Shown here: one piece after another, positions 1 through 11,073 of the stretch
Layout of the letters: each line of letters opens with the position of its first letter
Numbering within the stretch: the first letter of the stretch is position 1
NCBI GenBank assembly: GCA_963761435.1
Contig: CAVXHJ010000010.1
Coordinates: 930,001 to 994,000, forward strand
Source of the DNA: Roseiarcus sp963761435
Lineage (GTDB): Bacteria; Pseudomonadota; Alphaproteobacteria; Rhizobiales; Beijerinckiaceae
DNA: 64,000 nucleotides
Direction: 5' to 3'
The notes under the pieces: generated by a model
Told to the model about the DNA's origin: nothing
Database searches by the model: none
Seen by the model: the letters and a program-made list of their open reading frames with translations, nothing else
Translations under genes and position numbers: made by a program

Positions 1-2
1 CC

Positions 3-248
3 AACCCATGTTGCGAAGACAGTCATCATCTGCGCGACTACAGGCAAAACCCGAGATCAACCGCGAATGCGGTTGGCCTCATCAGTATTTCTACCTATAC
101 CATCGCCAGAGTGAGTCTTGGTGTGTCGGAGCGACTGTTCATTCCAGCCGTTTTCGAACCCCCAACTGAAGAGCAAACTCGACTCCGACGCTTCGCAAAT
201 ATTATTTCGCAGCAAATATCTATAGCAAGTGCTGTGGAGCAAGATTAG
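3..248 (+). CDS. Partial hypothetical protein C-terminus (left edge)
   Basis: The frame is open from the window edge to a TAG stop at 246-248, so any gene here starts outside the window. The visible 81 residues end in a stretch resembling real protein, with a hydrophobic segment (LISISTYTIARVSLGV) followed by a charged tail (EEQTRLRRFANIISQQ). I do not recognise a family. Base composition is less GC-rich than the following genes. It could also be a chance open frame. Confidence 0.35.
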   Translation, partial: NPCCEDSHHLRDYRQNPRSTANAVGLISISTYTIARVSLGVSERLFIPAVFEPPTEEQTRLRRFANIISQQISIASAVEQD

Positions 249-916
249 AAACGATCCATTTTAGAACTATTCAAAATCGCTTCCTTCCTCATGTCCAGCC
301 TCCCGCAACTCGGAGCTCTGGGCGCGCTTCAATCGCCACGTCGAGCGGATCGCCCGCTGTCGCGTAAATTTGTTAGCCGAAATCGCAGAAACCTCTTGCG
401 CATGAGGTCCAATTCGCACAAATAGTCGGCTGCCCAATACGCACGTGCCTGTGGTCGTGTGTCGGTCGGCGGGGATCTGGACAAGAGGCCAGTCAACCGC
501 CCCTGGAAGACCGGCAGCCGGAGGCCAACCGGCGAACCCCGCCAAACGGGGGACGCGACTTGAAGCAACGACGGACCGGGCTTTTTTGGTCTCTGCCGAC
601 CCTCCAAAGGTTGGCGCCCAAAGAGGCTTGTCTATCTTGCCGGGCGTGCGGACGGGCATTTCTCGTCCAAACGATGGCTCTCGATCGCTTAGGTCTGCAA
701 ACAGGCCCGGGCGTGTCACGGCTACGGCGCAGCAGCTGATTGCTCGCGTCTTCGTTGGCGGCTTTTTCAAAGCCGTCGCGGGGGCCAACGGGCAATCGCG
801 TCGGCGGGTCAACGACTTCGCGTCGCGTCTCCAACGCGCGGCGTGAAAAGTCGCATCGCCGGCGAGTCCTTCATGTTTCCAGGCGCGGAGCAACCGCGCG
901 CTTGGGGGATGCCGCT
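249..916. other. Intergenic, no supported gene
   Basis: Several overlapping open frames exist on both strands, but none has recognisable domains, a good ribosome binding site or a consistent protein-like composition. They look like chance frames in GC-rich DNA. I see no RNA gene or clear terminator. A promoter for the downstream decarboxylase probably lies here, but I cannot place it. Confidence 0.5.
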
Positions 917-2047
917 ATGACGGACCGCATCAAGGAATTCCTCGCCCGAAACTGCGAGGACGGACCGCGACTCGTCGTCGATCTCGACGTCGTGCGCGAA
1001 AACTATATGGGCTTCGCCTGCGCCCTGCCGGACACCCGCGTGTTTTACGCCGTCAAGGCGAATCCGGCTCCGGAGATCCTCGCTTTGCTCGCAGGCCTCG
1101 GGGCGTGTTTCGACACCGCCTCGCTCACCGAGATCGAGCAGGCGCTCGCCGCCGGCGCGACGCCCGACCGCATCAGCTTCGGCAACACGATCAAGAAGGA
1201 AAAGGACATCGCGCGCGCCTATGGGCTCGGGATCCGGCTTTTTGCCATGGATTGCGAGGCGGAAGTCGAGAAGATCGCGCGCGCCGCGCCGGGGGCGAAA
1301 GTGTTCTGCCGAATCATGTGCGACGGCGCGGGCGCCGAATGGCCGCTGTCGCGCAAGTTCGGCTGCGCGCCGGATATGGCCGCTCGCGTGCTCGAGCGCG
1401 CGCACGCGCTCGGCCTCGTCGCCCACGGGCTCTCGTTTCATGTCGGCTCGCAGCAACCCAATCCGCGGATGTGGGATCGGGCGCTGAAAGCCTCGGCGGC
1501 GATCTTTCGCGACCTGGCGGAGCGCGGGGTTCAGCTCGCCATGATCAACCTCGGCGGCGGCTTCCCGACCCGCTATTTAAAGGACGTGCCTGCGATCAAG
1601 ACTTACGGTCAGACGATCTTCCGTGCGCTCCGCCGCCATTTCGGCAACCGCATCCCCGAGACGATCATCGAGCCTGGCCGCGGCATGGTCGGCAACGCGG
1701 GGATCATCGAAGCTGAGGTGGTGCTGATCTCCAAGAAGGCGAATGAGGACAAGAGCCGCTGGGTCTATCTCGACATCGGCAAGTTCAACGGGCTCGCCGA
1801 GACGACGGACGAGATGATTCGCTATCCGATCCGCACTGCTTTCGACGATGACCCGCTCGGGCCTTGCGTCATCGCGGGGCCGAGCTGCGACTCGGTCGAC
1901 GTGCTCTACGAGAAGGAGCCCTATCTCCTGCCGATCTCGCTCGAGATCGGCGCGAAGGTCCTCATCGAGGGAACGGGCGCCTATACGACGACCTATTCCT
2001 CCGTGGGCTTCAACGGCTTCCCGCCTCTCAAGTCGTATGTGATCTGA
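917..2047 (+). CDS. Ornithine/lysine decarboxylase, PLP fold-type III
   Basis: This 376-residue protein belongs to the eukaryotic-type ornithine/diaminopimelate decarboxylase family, which decarboxylates basic amino acids to polyamines (putrescine or cadaverine) in the cytoplasm. The PLP-lysine motif YAVKAN puts the Schiff-base lysine at K47. SFHVGSQ, GGGFP and the phosphate-binding EPGRGM follow in order. C324 in the CDSVD motif is the conserved catalytic cysteine supplied across the dimer. The ATG at 917 is chosen over the upstream open frame because GGGGGAT precedes it by a few bases and the family's N-terminus (KEFLARN...) begins there. Ornithine versus lysine preference cannot be decided from sequence alone. 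Confidence 0.9.
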   Translation: MTDRIKEFLARNCEDGPRLVVDLDVVRENYMGFACALPDTRVFYAVKANPAPEILALLAGLGACFDTASLTEIEQALAAGATPDRISFGNTIKKEKDIARAYGLGIRLFAMDCEAEVEKIARAAPGAKVFCRIMCDGAGAEWPLSRKFGCAPDMAARVLERAHALGLVAHGLSFHVGSQQPNPRMWDRALKASAAIFRDLAERGVQLAMINLGGGFPTRYLKDVPAIKTYGQTIFRALRRHFGNRIPETIIEPGRGMVGNAGIIEAEVVLISKKANEDKSRWVYLDIGKFNGLAETTDEMIRYPIRTAFDDDPLGPCVIAGPSCDSVDVLYEKEPYLLPISLEIGAKVLIEGTGAYTTTYSSVGFNGFPPLKSYVI

Positions 2048-2108
2048 GCGCGCGCGCCTCGCGTCGTCCCGTTCATAGAGGCGCGCGGGCTCAAGCTTCG
2101 CCGAGCCA

Positions 2109-2882
2109 TCAGAGCGTGAAGCGGGTCGGCTTGCCGAGCTGCAGGCTCGTGAGTCGATCCGCGATCTTCAGGACCGCGAAGGCCTGCGTGAGGTCCTCCG
2201 CGCTCTCCTTGAAATGCGCCCAGCCCTGATTGTGAACCCCGACGATCTTCGCATTCGGAAACGCATGCGCTGTCTCGATCACGTCGTTCGCGTCCATCGT
2301 CAGGTGGAACCGCGCGCGCGTCTCCGCCGATCCGGCGAATGCGATGACGAGCTTGGGCTGGAACCGCCGCGCCACTTCCGCCGTTCCGTCGTACCAGACC
2401 GTGTCGCCAGTGACATAGATCGCGTCGCCCTCACGCCCGCGCCCGATGAGGAACCCGACGACGTCGCCGGTCAGCGGCTCGACTCCGGCAGGTCCGTGCC
2501 GCGCCGGCGTCGCCGTAATCAAGAGCCGGGAGCCGCCGGCGCCCTCGATGGTCGCTGTTTCAAACGGCGCGAGACCCTTGCTCTTGCCCCCGACCCGTCC
2601 GGCGCCGACTTTGGTCGTGAAAGTGGTCTTCGCCTTCTCGAGAAGGGCGCGGCCGGAACGATCGAGGTTGTCGAAATGCTGGTCGTGGCTGAGCAGCACG
2701 GCGTCGATCGCGCCGACCTCCTCAGCCGTCAGCGCGGGCCCGGCCGTCTTGGTGAGCACCGCGCCGCCCTGATATTCGCCCGGCGGATCGAAGGTCGGAT
2801 CGGTCAGCAGCCTGAAGCCGTCGAACTCGATGAGGACCGTGGGGCCGCCGATGAGGGTGAGCGTCGCGTCGAAACCGTCCAT
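2109..2882 (-). CDS. MBL-fold metallo-hydrolase
   Basis: The 257-residue protein is a metallo-beta-lactamase-fold hydrolase of the UlaG/UPF0173-like branch. The N-terminal beta-strands with LTLIGGPTVLIEF lead to the metal motif SHDQHFDN at residues 65-72. This departs from the textbook HxHxDH: one residue is inserted and the last histidine is Asn. ITATPARHG and YVTGDT supply later metal ligands, and a C-terminal GVHNQGWAHF contributes the last histidine. The gene converges with the decarboxylase and is divergent from the phosphoesterase. The substrate is unknown. Confidence 0.8.
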   Translation of the reverse strand: MDGFDATLTLIGGPTVLIEFDGFRLLTDPTFDPPGEYQGGAVLTKTAGPALTAEEVGAIDAVLLSHDQHFDNLDRSGRALLEKAKTTFTTKVGAGRVGGKSKGLAPFETATIEGAGGSRLLITATPARHGPAGVEPLTGDVVGFLIGRGREGDAIYVTGDTVWYDGTAEVARRFQPKLVIAFAGSAETRARFHLTMDANDVIETAHAFPNAKIVGVHNQGWAHFKESAEDLTQAFAVLKIADRLTSLQLGKPTRFTL

Positions 2883-3073
2883 GGAGCGTCCTCCGATCCC
2901 ATTGGGTCCATCCTAGCAGCCCGAGCTGTCATATACGTGGCGCGCGCTTGACCTATCCTCGACCGCTGCGCGAGGAAGTCGGAGCCTCGCTCCGCCGTCG
3001 GGCGACGGCCGGTCGTCCCTCGGGGCGGGCGCCACGAGAGGCGCGCCCAAACTCAGATGCGCGGAACGTTCGA

Positions 3074-5186
3074 ATGAAGCTCACCCTTCCCCTCATCGCT
3101 GCTCTTGCGGCCTGCGTAAGCCTCGTCAACCCGGCGCGAGCCGCATCCTCCCTCCCTGCCGTCACGACGCAACCCGATCCGCCAGCGGACGTCGCGCCCT
3201 ATTTCGTCGCCGACACCGACCCGCGCTGGACCGACGCGAACTGGTCGGCGGAGGACATCGCCGCGCTCCGGCAGAAGGTGAAGTACGTGTTCGTGATCTT
3301 CAACGAGAACCGCTCGTTCGACCACGAATACGGGACGCTTCCCGGCGTCAACGGCCTCTATTCCGACGGCAAGAATGCGCGCAGCCCCGCCGATACGCCG
3401 GGCTTTACCGAGAGCTATCTCGACGCCAACACCGGGCAGACCGTAACCGTCCAGCCATTCCGCGTCGGTCCTGAGCAGAACGCGACCATCAAGGACTTCG
3501 ACCGACCATTCCCATACCGGCCTCGCAGCGAAACTCGACGTCCAGAACGGGGTCCCGCAGATGGACAAATTCGCGGCCGTGGAGTGGTATCGATACGCCC
3601 ATACCGGCAGCGCCAAGGGCGAGGCGATGGGCAAGCAGTTCGCCCGCCTCGTCATGACGCATATCGACTGCGACACCATCCCGTTCTTCTGGCGCTACGC
3701 CAGCCGCTTCACGATCTTCGACAATATCTTCGCCACCGAGGATACGCCCTCGACGCCGAACGCCGTCGCGATGATCGCCGGGCAGTCGGGCGAAACCCAA
3801 TGGGTCAAGCACCCGGGCGCGGCGGCGAACCCCGCCAATGACGGCTTCACCGGTCCTATCAGCGGCACGATCAACGGCCAGACCTATTCGGGCTCGGCGA
3901 CCACGCAAGGGCCGCCTCTGGTCAACGACCCCGAGCCCTGGTGGGGCTCCGAATTCGACGACACGACCGCAGGACGCGAGCCGGCCGGAGCGGCGGGGAA
4001 AGAGTCCTACAACTCCGCCAACATCGCTTCGAACCTCACCTTCGCCACGCTGCCGCTCACCTTCATGGGCGGCTGGATCAACTGGTTCACCAACCTGGAC
4101 CGCAACGCGGCCTTCGACCTTCTCGACCTCCAGAAGGACATCCCCTTCATCGCCAATCTCGGCGGCGAGCCGGTCCAGTGGCGCTGGTACCAGAACGGCT
4201 ACGACCAGGAGCCGACCGACAAAGGCGGTCCGGCGTCACACGAGAACTACGTCAGTCACCACAACGGCCCTCAGTATTTCGGCTATCTGGCCAACAATCC
4301 GGCCGAAGAGACCAACATGCGCGGCGAAGGCGACTTCTTCGCCGACCTGGCGAAGAACGCGCTGCCGCGCAACGGCGGCGTGTTCTATCTTCGCGGCGGC
4401 TACTACAACCTCAACTACCCGAAGCAGACCGCGATCATCCAGAACCCGAACTACCCGAACAAAAATGGCCTCACCCCGGCCGAAATCGCGGCGATCGACG
4501 TCTCCAAGTCCGGCGACGACGATCATCCGAGCTATTCGGACAGCCAGCTCACCGAAGCCATGGCGGCGCGCGCAATCAACGCCATCGCCGCCAACAGGGA
4601 CATCTGGGAGAAGAGCGCAATCATCATCACCTACGACGAGTCCGACGGTCTCTACGACCATGTGTCGCCGCGGATCTTGAGCTACGGGCCCGACGGACTG
4701 CCGCTCGCGCGCGGCGTCCGAATTCCGCTTCTGCTCATTTCGCCCTATGCGCGCGTCCATGCGGTGTCGCACGCGGAGGGGGACCACAATGCGGTGATCG
4801 AGACGATCAACGCGCTCTTCGGCCTGCCCGCCCTTTCGAGCCTGCCGGACGAAGCCGACGCGCTCGCCGCCGGCGATTCGCCCTCGTTCAACGCTGTTGC
4901 GCCGCCCGGTTTCGAACAGAAATATCTCGGGCCTCGCGACGCCAACTCGCCAAGCGCGGAGAGTTTGTTGTCGGGCTTCGACAAGGCGCGGCTGAGCGGC
5001 GCCCTGTCCGCTCTGCCCGGATCCTACGCGACGATCCCGAGCGACATCGTCGAGACATTCCCACACTATGGTGGCAAGGGCTGCGAAGCGATCGGGATCA
5101 CGCCGGAAGACGTGCGCCAGGGGATCCCGAACGCGATACCGGAAGGGTTCAATTCGCTGCCCGCGACGCTGCCGGCGTACAATTGA
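3074..5186 (+). CDS. AcpA/phospholipase C-like phosphoesterase (frameshift near 3500)
   Basis: This is a secreted phosphoesterase of the acid phosphatase AcpA/phospholipase C family. It begins with a Sec signal peptide (MKLTLPLIAALAACVSLVNPARA). The family hallmark ENRSFDHEYG is near residue 83, the metal-site motif TYDESDGLYDHVSP lies in the C-terminal half, and GDHNAVIETINALFGLP follows. The reading frame changes by +1 near 3500. Removing one base there (G3500 is a candidate) restores the expected TDHSHTGLAAKLDVQNGVP stretch and joins the two halves into about 704 residues, normal for the family. Without that repair the N-terminal frame runs to 3841 as nonsense. Several neighbours show the same kind of one-base change, so an assembly error is more likely than gene loss. 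Confidence 0.82.
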
Positions 5187-6289
5187 AACCGAGCCTGCTC
5201 GAGTCGTCCTTCGAGACGCGCTGCTTCGCATCGCTCCTCAGGACGAGGTTTGGGGCGAGAGGTCGCACGCAAAGCCCTCGTCCCGAGGAGCCCGCAAAGC
5301 GGGCGTCTCGAAGGACGACTCCAGCGCTCGGCGTCGCGATCGCCGTCGCGCTCGCCTCGTGTCCCGCCGCCCACGCGGGCGCGATTGTCGATCGCATCAA
5401 GTCGTCCGGCGTCATCCGCTGCGGTGGCGTTCCGCGTCCTGGCCTCGCCGACCGGCCGGCTGTGGGTCGTGGGCCGGGCGGGTTCTATCTCGACCTTTGC
5501 CGCGCGGTCGGCGCAGCGCTCCTTGCCCAGAACGGCAGGTTCGAGTTCCACCCTTACGATTCCGATCACGCCTTCGAGCGCGTCGAGACCGGCGCCGACG
5601 ATCTCTCCTTTCTCGACGGCTCGGACATCGCCGATCATCGCCTCGCCGCCAAGGTCGCGCTCGGTCCGCCGGTTTATTTCGTTTCGACGTCGGCGATGGT
5701 CCACAGCGACTCGGCGGTCCGGCGCTTGGACGACCTAGGCGCGAAGTCGATCTGCTTCTACCAGGGCGACAGCGCCCACCGACATCTGGAAGGCTGGATG
5801 GCGGCGCATCGACAGAGCTTCGTGCGCATGGGCTATATGGAGTATGGCGAGCTTCACGACGCCTTCAATGCCCGGATCTGTGAGGCTCAAGTCGGCGAAA
5901 GCGGCGATCTGGCGTCCACCCGGCTCGAGGAAAGGGCCGAAAAGTCGAGCCGCATCCTCTCCGAGCCGCTCGGTGCCTTTCCCGTGTTCGCGGCGACCCC
6001 GGCGAGCGACCCGCAATGGTCGGCGATCGTCGCCTGGGCGATCTTCGCCTTGCAGCGCGCCGAGCTCGCGGCCTCGCCATGGGCGGCGGCGGGTGTCGAT
6101 TCCCTTGGCGTCGAGGGGCGGGAGCTCGGCCTCCCCGACGACTGGATCAAGCATGTGATCGGCGCCGCCGGATCCTATGCCGACATCTACGCGCGCAACC
6201 TCGGCGACGCGTCGCCTCTCAAGCTCCCTCGCGGCCCGAATGCGCCCGCCGAAACCGGCGGCCTGTTCGCGACGCCCTTTCGGGAATAG
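5183..6289 (+). CDS. AapJ-like periplasmic solute-binding protein, start unclear
   Basis: The product resembles the general L-amino-acid binding protein AapJ. It has DRIKSSGVIRCGG near the mature N-terminus, then FYLDLCRAVGAAL, and a C-terminus with IKHVIGAAGSYADIYARNLG and SPLKLPRG that is typical of the family. A signal-peptide core (GVAIAVALASCPAAHA) lies at about 5324-5375. No ATG, GTG or TTG exists in frame between that core and 5186. The only candidate is TTG at 5183, overlapping the previous stop, which would give an abnormally long leader crossing a 121-bp palindrome (5201-5321). The palindrome may have replaced the native start. No permease or ATPase partner lies nearby. Confidence 0.6.
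   Translation: MKPSLLESSFETRCFASLLRTRFGARGRTQSPRPEEPAKRASRRTTPALGVAIAVALASCPAAHAGAIVDRIKSSGVIRCGGVPRPGLADRPAVGRGPGGFYLDLCRAVGAALLAQNGRFEFHPYDSDHAFERVETGADDLSFLDGSDIADHRLAAKVALGPPVYFVSTSAMVHSDSAVRRLDDLGAKSICFYQGDSAHRHLEGWMAAHRQSFVRMGYMEYGELHDAFNARICEAQVGESGDLASTRLEERAEKSSRILSEPLGAFPVFAATPASDPQWSAIVAWAIFALQRAELAASPWAAAGVDSLGVEGRELGLPDDWIKHVIGAAGSYADIYARNLGDASPLKLPRGPNAPAETGGLFATPFRE
5201..5321. repeat. Large palindromic intergenic repeat
   Basis: Two arms, 5201-5248 and 5276-5321, are inverted copies of each other. The outer 19 bp (GAGTCGTCCTTCGAGACGC) match perfectly and the inner part is imperfect. The layout is like the REP/BIME-type palindromes scattered in Hyphomicrobiales genomes. It sits exactly where the start of the next gene should be. 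Confidence 0.8.
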
Positions 6290-6292
6290 CCG

Positions 6293-6754
6293 GTGGCCAA
6301 GATAAGCGCCGGCATCCTCCTCTTCCGAAGACGCCCGGCGGGAGTTGAAGTCCTGCTAGTGCATCCGGGCGGCCCGTTCTGGGCGAAGAAGGACTTGGGC
6401 GCGTGGTCGATTCCCAAGGGGCTCATGAACGAGGGGGAAGACCCGCTCCAGGCGGCGAAGCGGGAATTCCTCGAGGAAACGGGGACGGCGATCGATTGGG
6501 ATTTTCTCGAGCTCGGCGCGTATCGGCAGCTCGGCGGCAAGACGATCGTGGCCTATGCGCAGGAGGGCGATTTCGATCCCGCATCGCTCTTGAGCAACAT
6601 GTTCTCGACCGAATGGCCGCCCCATTCCGGACGTGTGGCCGAGTTCCCGGAGGTCGACAAAGCAGCCTGGTATTCGATCGATGAAGCGATGGAGAAGGTG
6701 ACGAAAGGCCAGAAGCCGATCATCGCCGCCCTGGCGGAAAAGCTCGGCGTTTAG
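6293..6754 (+). CDS. NUDIX hydrolase
   Basis: The 153-residue protein carries a complete Nudix box (G x5 E x7 RE U x EE x G U) at residues 43-65, reading from GLMNEGED through REFLEETGT. The family hydrolyses nucleoside diphosphates linked to another moiety. The flanking text (AKKDLGAWSIPKG) resembles the uncharacterised alphaproteobacterial branch annotated as NTP pyrophosphohydrolases. The GTG start is three bases after the previous stop, so the two genes may be cotranscribed. The substrate cannot be predicted. Confidence 0.85.
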   Translation: MAKISAGILLFRRRPAGVEVLLVHPGGPFWAKKDLGAWSIPKGLMNEGEDPLQAAKREFLEETGTAIDWDFLELGAYRQLGGKTIVAYAQEGDFDPASLLSNMFSTEWPPHSGRVAEFPEVDKAAWYSIDEAMEKVTKGQKPIIAALAEKLGV

Positions 6755-6835
6755 CGGCTTGCCTTCCGCACCGCGCCGTGAAAAAGCGCGCGCTCGACCT
6801 ATATCTGGCCTCTCGCCTCTTAGGAGCCCGGTTTC

Positions 6836-7855
6836 ATGGCGTTCTGGTTGGACATTGCGGCCTTTCTGGTCAAGGCGCTCATCATCGTCGCCGCCATCGG
6901 CAGCCTCGCAATCCTGATCGCGCGGCTGGCGCGCTCGGGCGAAGCCAAGGAATTGGAGATCAAGATCCGTTCGCTCAACGAGCGTTATGACGACATGAGC
7001 GACGCGATGGATGGCGCCCTCCTCGACAAGAAGGAGCGCAAGGCGCGCTTGAAAACGCGCAAGAAGGAGGACAAGGCCGCCGCCAAGGCGCGACGCGGGC
7101 AGGCGCCGGGCAAACGCATCTACGTGCTCGGCTTCAAGGGCGACCTGCGCGCGACCGCGGTCAAGCGACTGGGCTCGGAGATCGACGCCGTGCTGATTGC
7201 GGCTCGGCCCGGAACCGACGAAGCCGTGATCAGAATTGAAAGTCCGGGCGGCACCGTAACCGGCTATGGGCTTGCGGCGGCAGAGATCCTGAGATTGCGG
7301 GAGCACAAGGTCAAGGTTGTCGCCTCGATCGATCAGGTGGCGGCGAGCGGCGGCTACATGATGGCTTGCGCGGCGGACCGCATCGTCGCCGCGCCATTCG
7401 CAGTCGTGGGTTCGATTGGCGTCGTGGCGCCAGTCCCGAACCTCCATCGGCTCCTGCAGAAGAACGAGATCGATTTCGAGGAGATGACCTCGGGCCAATT
7501 CAAGCGCACAGTTTCGGTCCTGGGCGAGATCACGCCTGCGGGGCGCGAGCATTTCCGCGGCAAGCTCGAGGACACGCACGAGGCGTTCAAAGCCCATGTC
7601 GCTCAATGCCGCCCCCAGGTCGACATGGCCAAAGTCGCCAACGGCGACCACTGGCTGGCCCGTGAGGCGCTCGGCCTCGGCCTCGTCGATGAGATCATGA
7701 CAGGGGACGAGCTTCTGTTTCGCGCCCGCGACAGCGCGCGGCTTTATGAGGTGAGCACGGAGCCGCGCAAGACTTTGGCGCAGCAGCTCCTGAGCGGATT
7801 AGGGGCCGCGGCGCAGGGGGTGGCGGATAGCGTCATGGCCCGAATCCGCAGCTGA
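6836..7855 (+). CDS. sohB: SohB-like S49 family membrane protease
   Basis: The 339-residue protein has one N-terminal membrane helix (residues 5-30), a charged coiled stretch (35-90) and one S49 peptidase domain of the signal-peptide-peptidase/SohB type. The catalytic serine is S171 in ASGGYMMA and the general-base lysine is K223 in GQFKRTVS. RIESPGGTVTGYG is the oxyanion/substrate strand. Length and single-domain layout fit SohB rather than SppA. The ATG is preceded by AGGAG with good spacing. The active site is expected on the periplasmic side. Confidence 0.85.
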   Translation: MAFWLDIAAFLVKALIIVAAIGSLAILIARLARSGEAKELEIKIRSLNERYDDMSDAMDGALLDKKERKARLKTRKKEDKAAAKARRGQAPGKRIYVLGFKGDLRATAVKRLGSEIDAVLIAARPGTDEAVIRIESPGGTVTGYGLAAAEILRLREHKVKVVASIDQVAASGGYMMACAADRIVAAPFAVVGSIGVVAPVPNLHRLLQKNEIDFEEMTSGQFKRTVSVLGEITPAGREHFRGKLEDTHEAFKAHVAQCRPQVDMAKVANGDHWLAREALGLGLVDEIMTGDELLFRARDSARLYEVSTEPRKTLAQQLLSGLGAAAQGVADSVMARIRS

Positions 7856-7880
7856 TTGAACGGGCAAAGGGAGAGCTCAA

Positions 7881-8942
7881 ATGCCCGAGGTATTTTCCAT
7901 CTACAATTGTGGGACTTCGCACAACCGCCAAAATCTGGATGAGACGGTCGCGGATCTGGCGCGCCGCAGCGCCGGTGCGGAGAATCGCGACTGGATGATA
8001 AACGACGGCCCGGGAAGCCACTCTCACGACCCAGGCAAGTCGGGGACGGCCCTTGATCGGGGGCTCGCGGCGCAGGCCAGCGCGCCGGGGACGCGCGATC
8101 CGGTCACCGGGCTGGAGGAAGCCTCAAACTTCGCGGTCATTCGCGGAATGATTAGCGGCTATGGCTGGGAGCACAACGTCGAGCATACGATGGCGGTGCT
8201 GAACGGGACCCTCGACCTGCCGCGCACCATCAACATGGCAGGCTGGAGCCGGGGCGCGATTACATGCTTCATGATCGCCCATGCGCTCAGTGAAAATCCA
8301 CGGACGAACGCGATTGCGGTGAACATCTTTGCATTGGATCCTGTCCCCGGCCCGGGGAACTTCGACGACCCCGACAAGGTGACGCTGCCGGCGAATGTGC
8401 AGCACTATTCGGCGGTGGTGCAGCAGGACGAGCGGCGCAAGATATTCAGACCGGCGCTGATCGACGAAGACGCCGCGCCGGGGATCAAGACCAGGTTCTA
8501 CTACATGCCCGGCGGCCACTCGACCGGGGTGTTCCGGACCAAGAACGAGATCGGCCTGATCGCGACATTCCTCGTCCACAAGTTCCTGCAGAAGCACGGC
8601 ACCCGGCTTAGCGGGGCGATCGAGCTCACCCCACGCGACCTGTGCGAACTCTACGCCAAGGTTCGCCTGGATATCGCGGAATACGAAAGAAGTGGCGGAG
8701 GCGCGTTGCTGCTTCTGGGCAAGCAGCGCCGCACCCTCCCCAATCGATTTCAAGACACGGCCTATTTTATCAACGACCATCACGCGAACCAGTTCCGCAA
8801 GACCTTTCCACTTGTATGGTCGGCGTTGGAACAGGGCGTAAGCGGCACTTTCCAGCCCATATTCGAGAGCGCGATGACGACGCTCAGAAATCAAGCGCCC
8901 ACCACGTATCTGTCGCTCGAGAGGGTTGGGATTTTATCGTGA
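7881..8942 (+). CDS. Alpha/beta-hydrolase-like protein, possible lipase of the DUF2235 type
   Basis: I do not recognise a named family with certainty. The 353-residue protein has a nucleophile-elbow motif GWSRGA (S123), as in T6SS Tle1/DUF2235 phospholipases (G-x-S-R-G-A). FALDPVPGPGN near residue 153 could supply the acid and MPGGHSTG near 210 the histidine. The N-terminal text (YNCGTSHNR) also matches the start of such hydrolases, where a 'cDGTxN/GT' strand opens the fold. There is no signal peptide. No VgrG, Hcp, PAAR or immunity gene lies alongside, so a secreted-effector role is only a possibility. The start has GGGAGAG upstream. Confidence 0.55.
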   Translation: MPEVFSIYNCGTSHNRQNLDETVADLARRSAGAENRDWMINDGPGSHSHDPGKSGTALDRGLAAQASAPGTRDPVTGLEEASNFAVIRGMISGYGWEHNVEHTMAVLNGTLDLPRTINMAGWSRGAITCFMIAHALSENPRTNAIAVNIFALDPVPGPGNFDDPDKVTLPANVQHYSAVVQQDERRKIFRPALIDEDAAPGIKTRFYYMPGGHSTGVFRTKNEIGLIATFLVHKFLQKHGTRLSGAIELTPRDLCELYAKVRLDIAEYERSGGGALLLLGKQRRTLPNRFQDTAYFINDHHANQFRKTFPLVWSALEQGVSGTFQPIFESAMTTLRNQAPTTYLSLERVGILS

Positions 8943-9028
8943 GTTGGGCGGTCACTACGGCAGGGCCGCCCTCCACAACTCGTCGGAAAACAGGCGTTCC
9001 GCCAAACGCTTAATCGACCAGTCGACAA

Positions 9029-9247
9029 TCAGCGCAGCTGGTAGCAGTTGATGATCGTATGCGGATTGCGCGTCACGTCATAGAGCACGCCGCACTGGAC
9101 AAGCGCGTTCGTCCCCGGATGACGGAACAGGATCAGCGACGTTCGATTGTCGTAGCCGCTCGCATAGCCGGCAATCTCCCACCCGTCGGCGAGCAGGCCC
9201 TCGATGGTCGGCGACGGCTCGGCCGCGGCGACCGCGGTCATGCTCAT
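9029..9247 (-). CDS. Small secreted hypothetical protein
   Basis: This short protein ends in a compact, cysteine-containing domain (ADGWEIAGYASGYDNR...QCGVLYDV...INCYQLR), much like small periplasmic proteins of Hyphomicrobiales. The start is uncertain. The ATG chosen here gives 72 residues with only a short hydrophobic leader (SMTAVAAAEP). Upstream starts would give a better signal peptide but run into the divergent ettA start. Function unknown. Confidence 0.45.
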   Translation of the reverse strand: MSMTAVAAAEPSPTIEGLLADGWEIAGYASGYDNRTSLILFRHPGTNALVQCGVLYDVTRNPHTIINCYQLR

Positions 9248-9374
9248 TGCGACGATAGTTGTGAGGCGCGCAGCACCCCGTCTGGTCAGCGTCGCATTGA
9301 AGCTCGCTTGTTCAAGACGCGGCCAACTGCTAGTCAGCCGCCAACTTCCCTTTCCCCTCACGGACAGTCCTCGC

Positions 9375-11030
<1,656 letters not shown>

Positions 11031-11073
11031 GGTGCGGCAAAGCACGGCGTCGTGCTGCAAAAAGGACACGCCC

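Noticed and set aside
267..893. Overlapping open frames of 90-208 residues near the left edge
   Set aside because: No motif, no ribosome binding site, and frames on both strands overlap each other; composition looks like chance.
3500..3560. Programmed ribosomal frameshift in the phosphoesterase gene
   Set aside because: There is no slippery heptamer or downstream pseudoknot, and many unrelated genes here show the same single-base pattern.
7881..8942. Presence of a type VI secretion cluster
   Set aside because: Only a lipase-like orphan is seen; no VgrG, Hcp, PAAR, sheath or baseplate genes are in the window.
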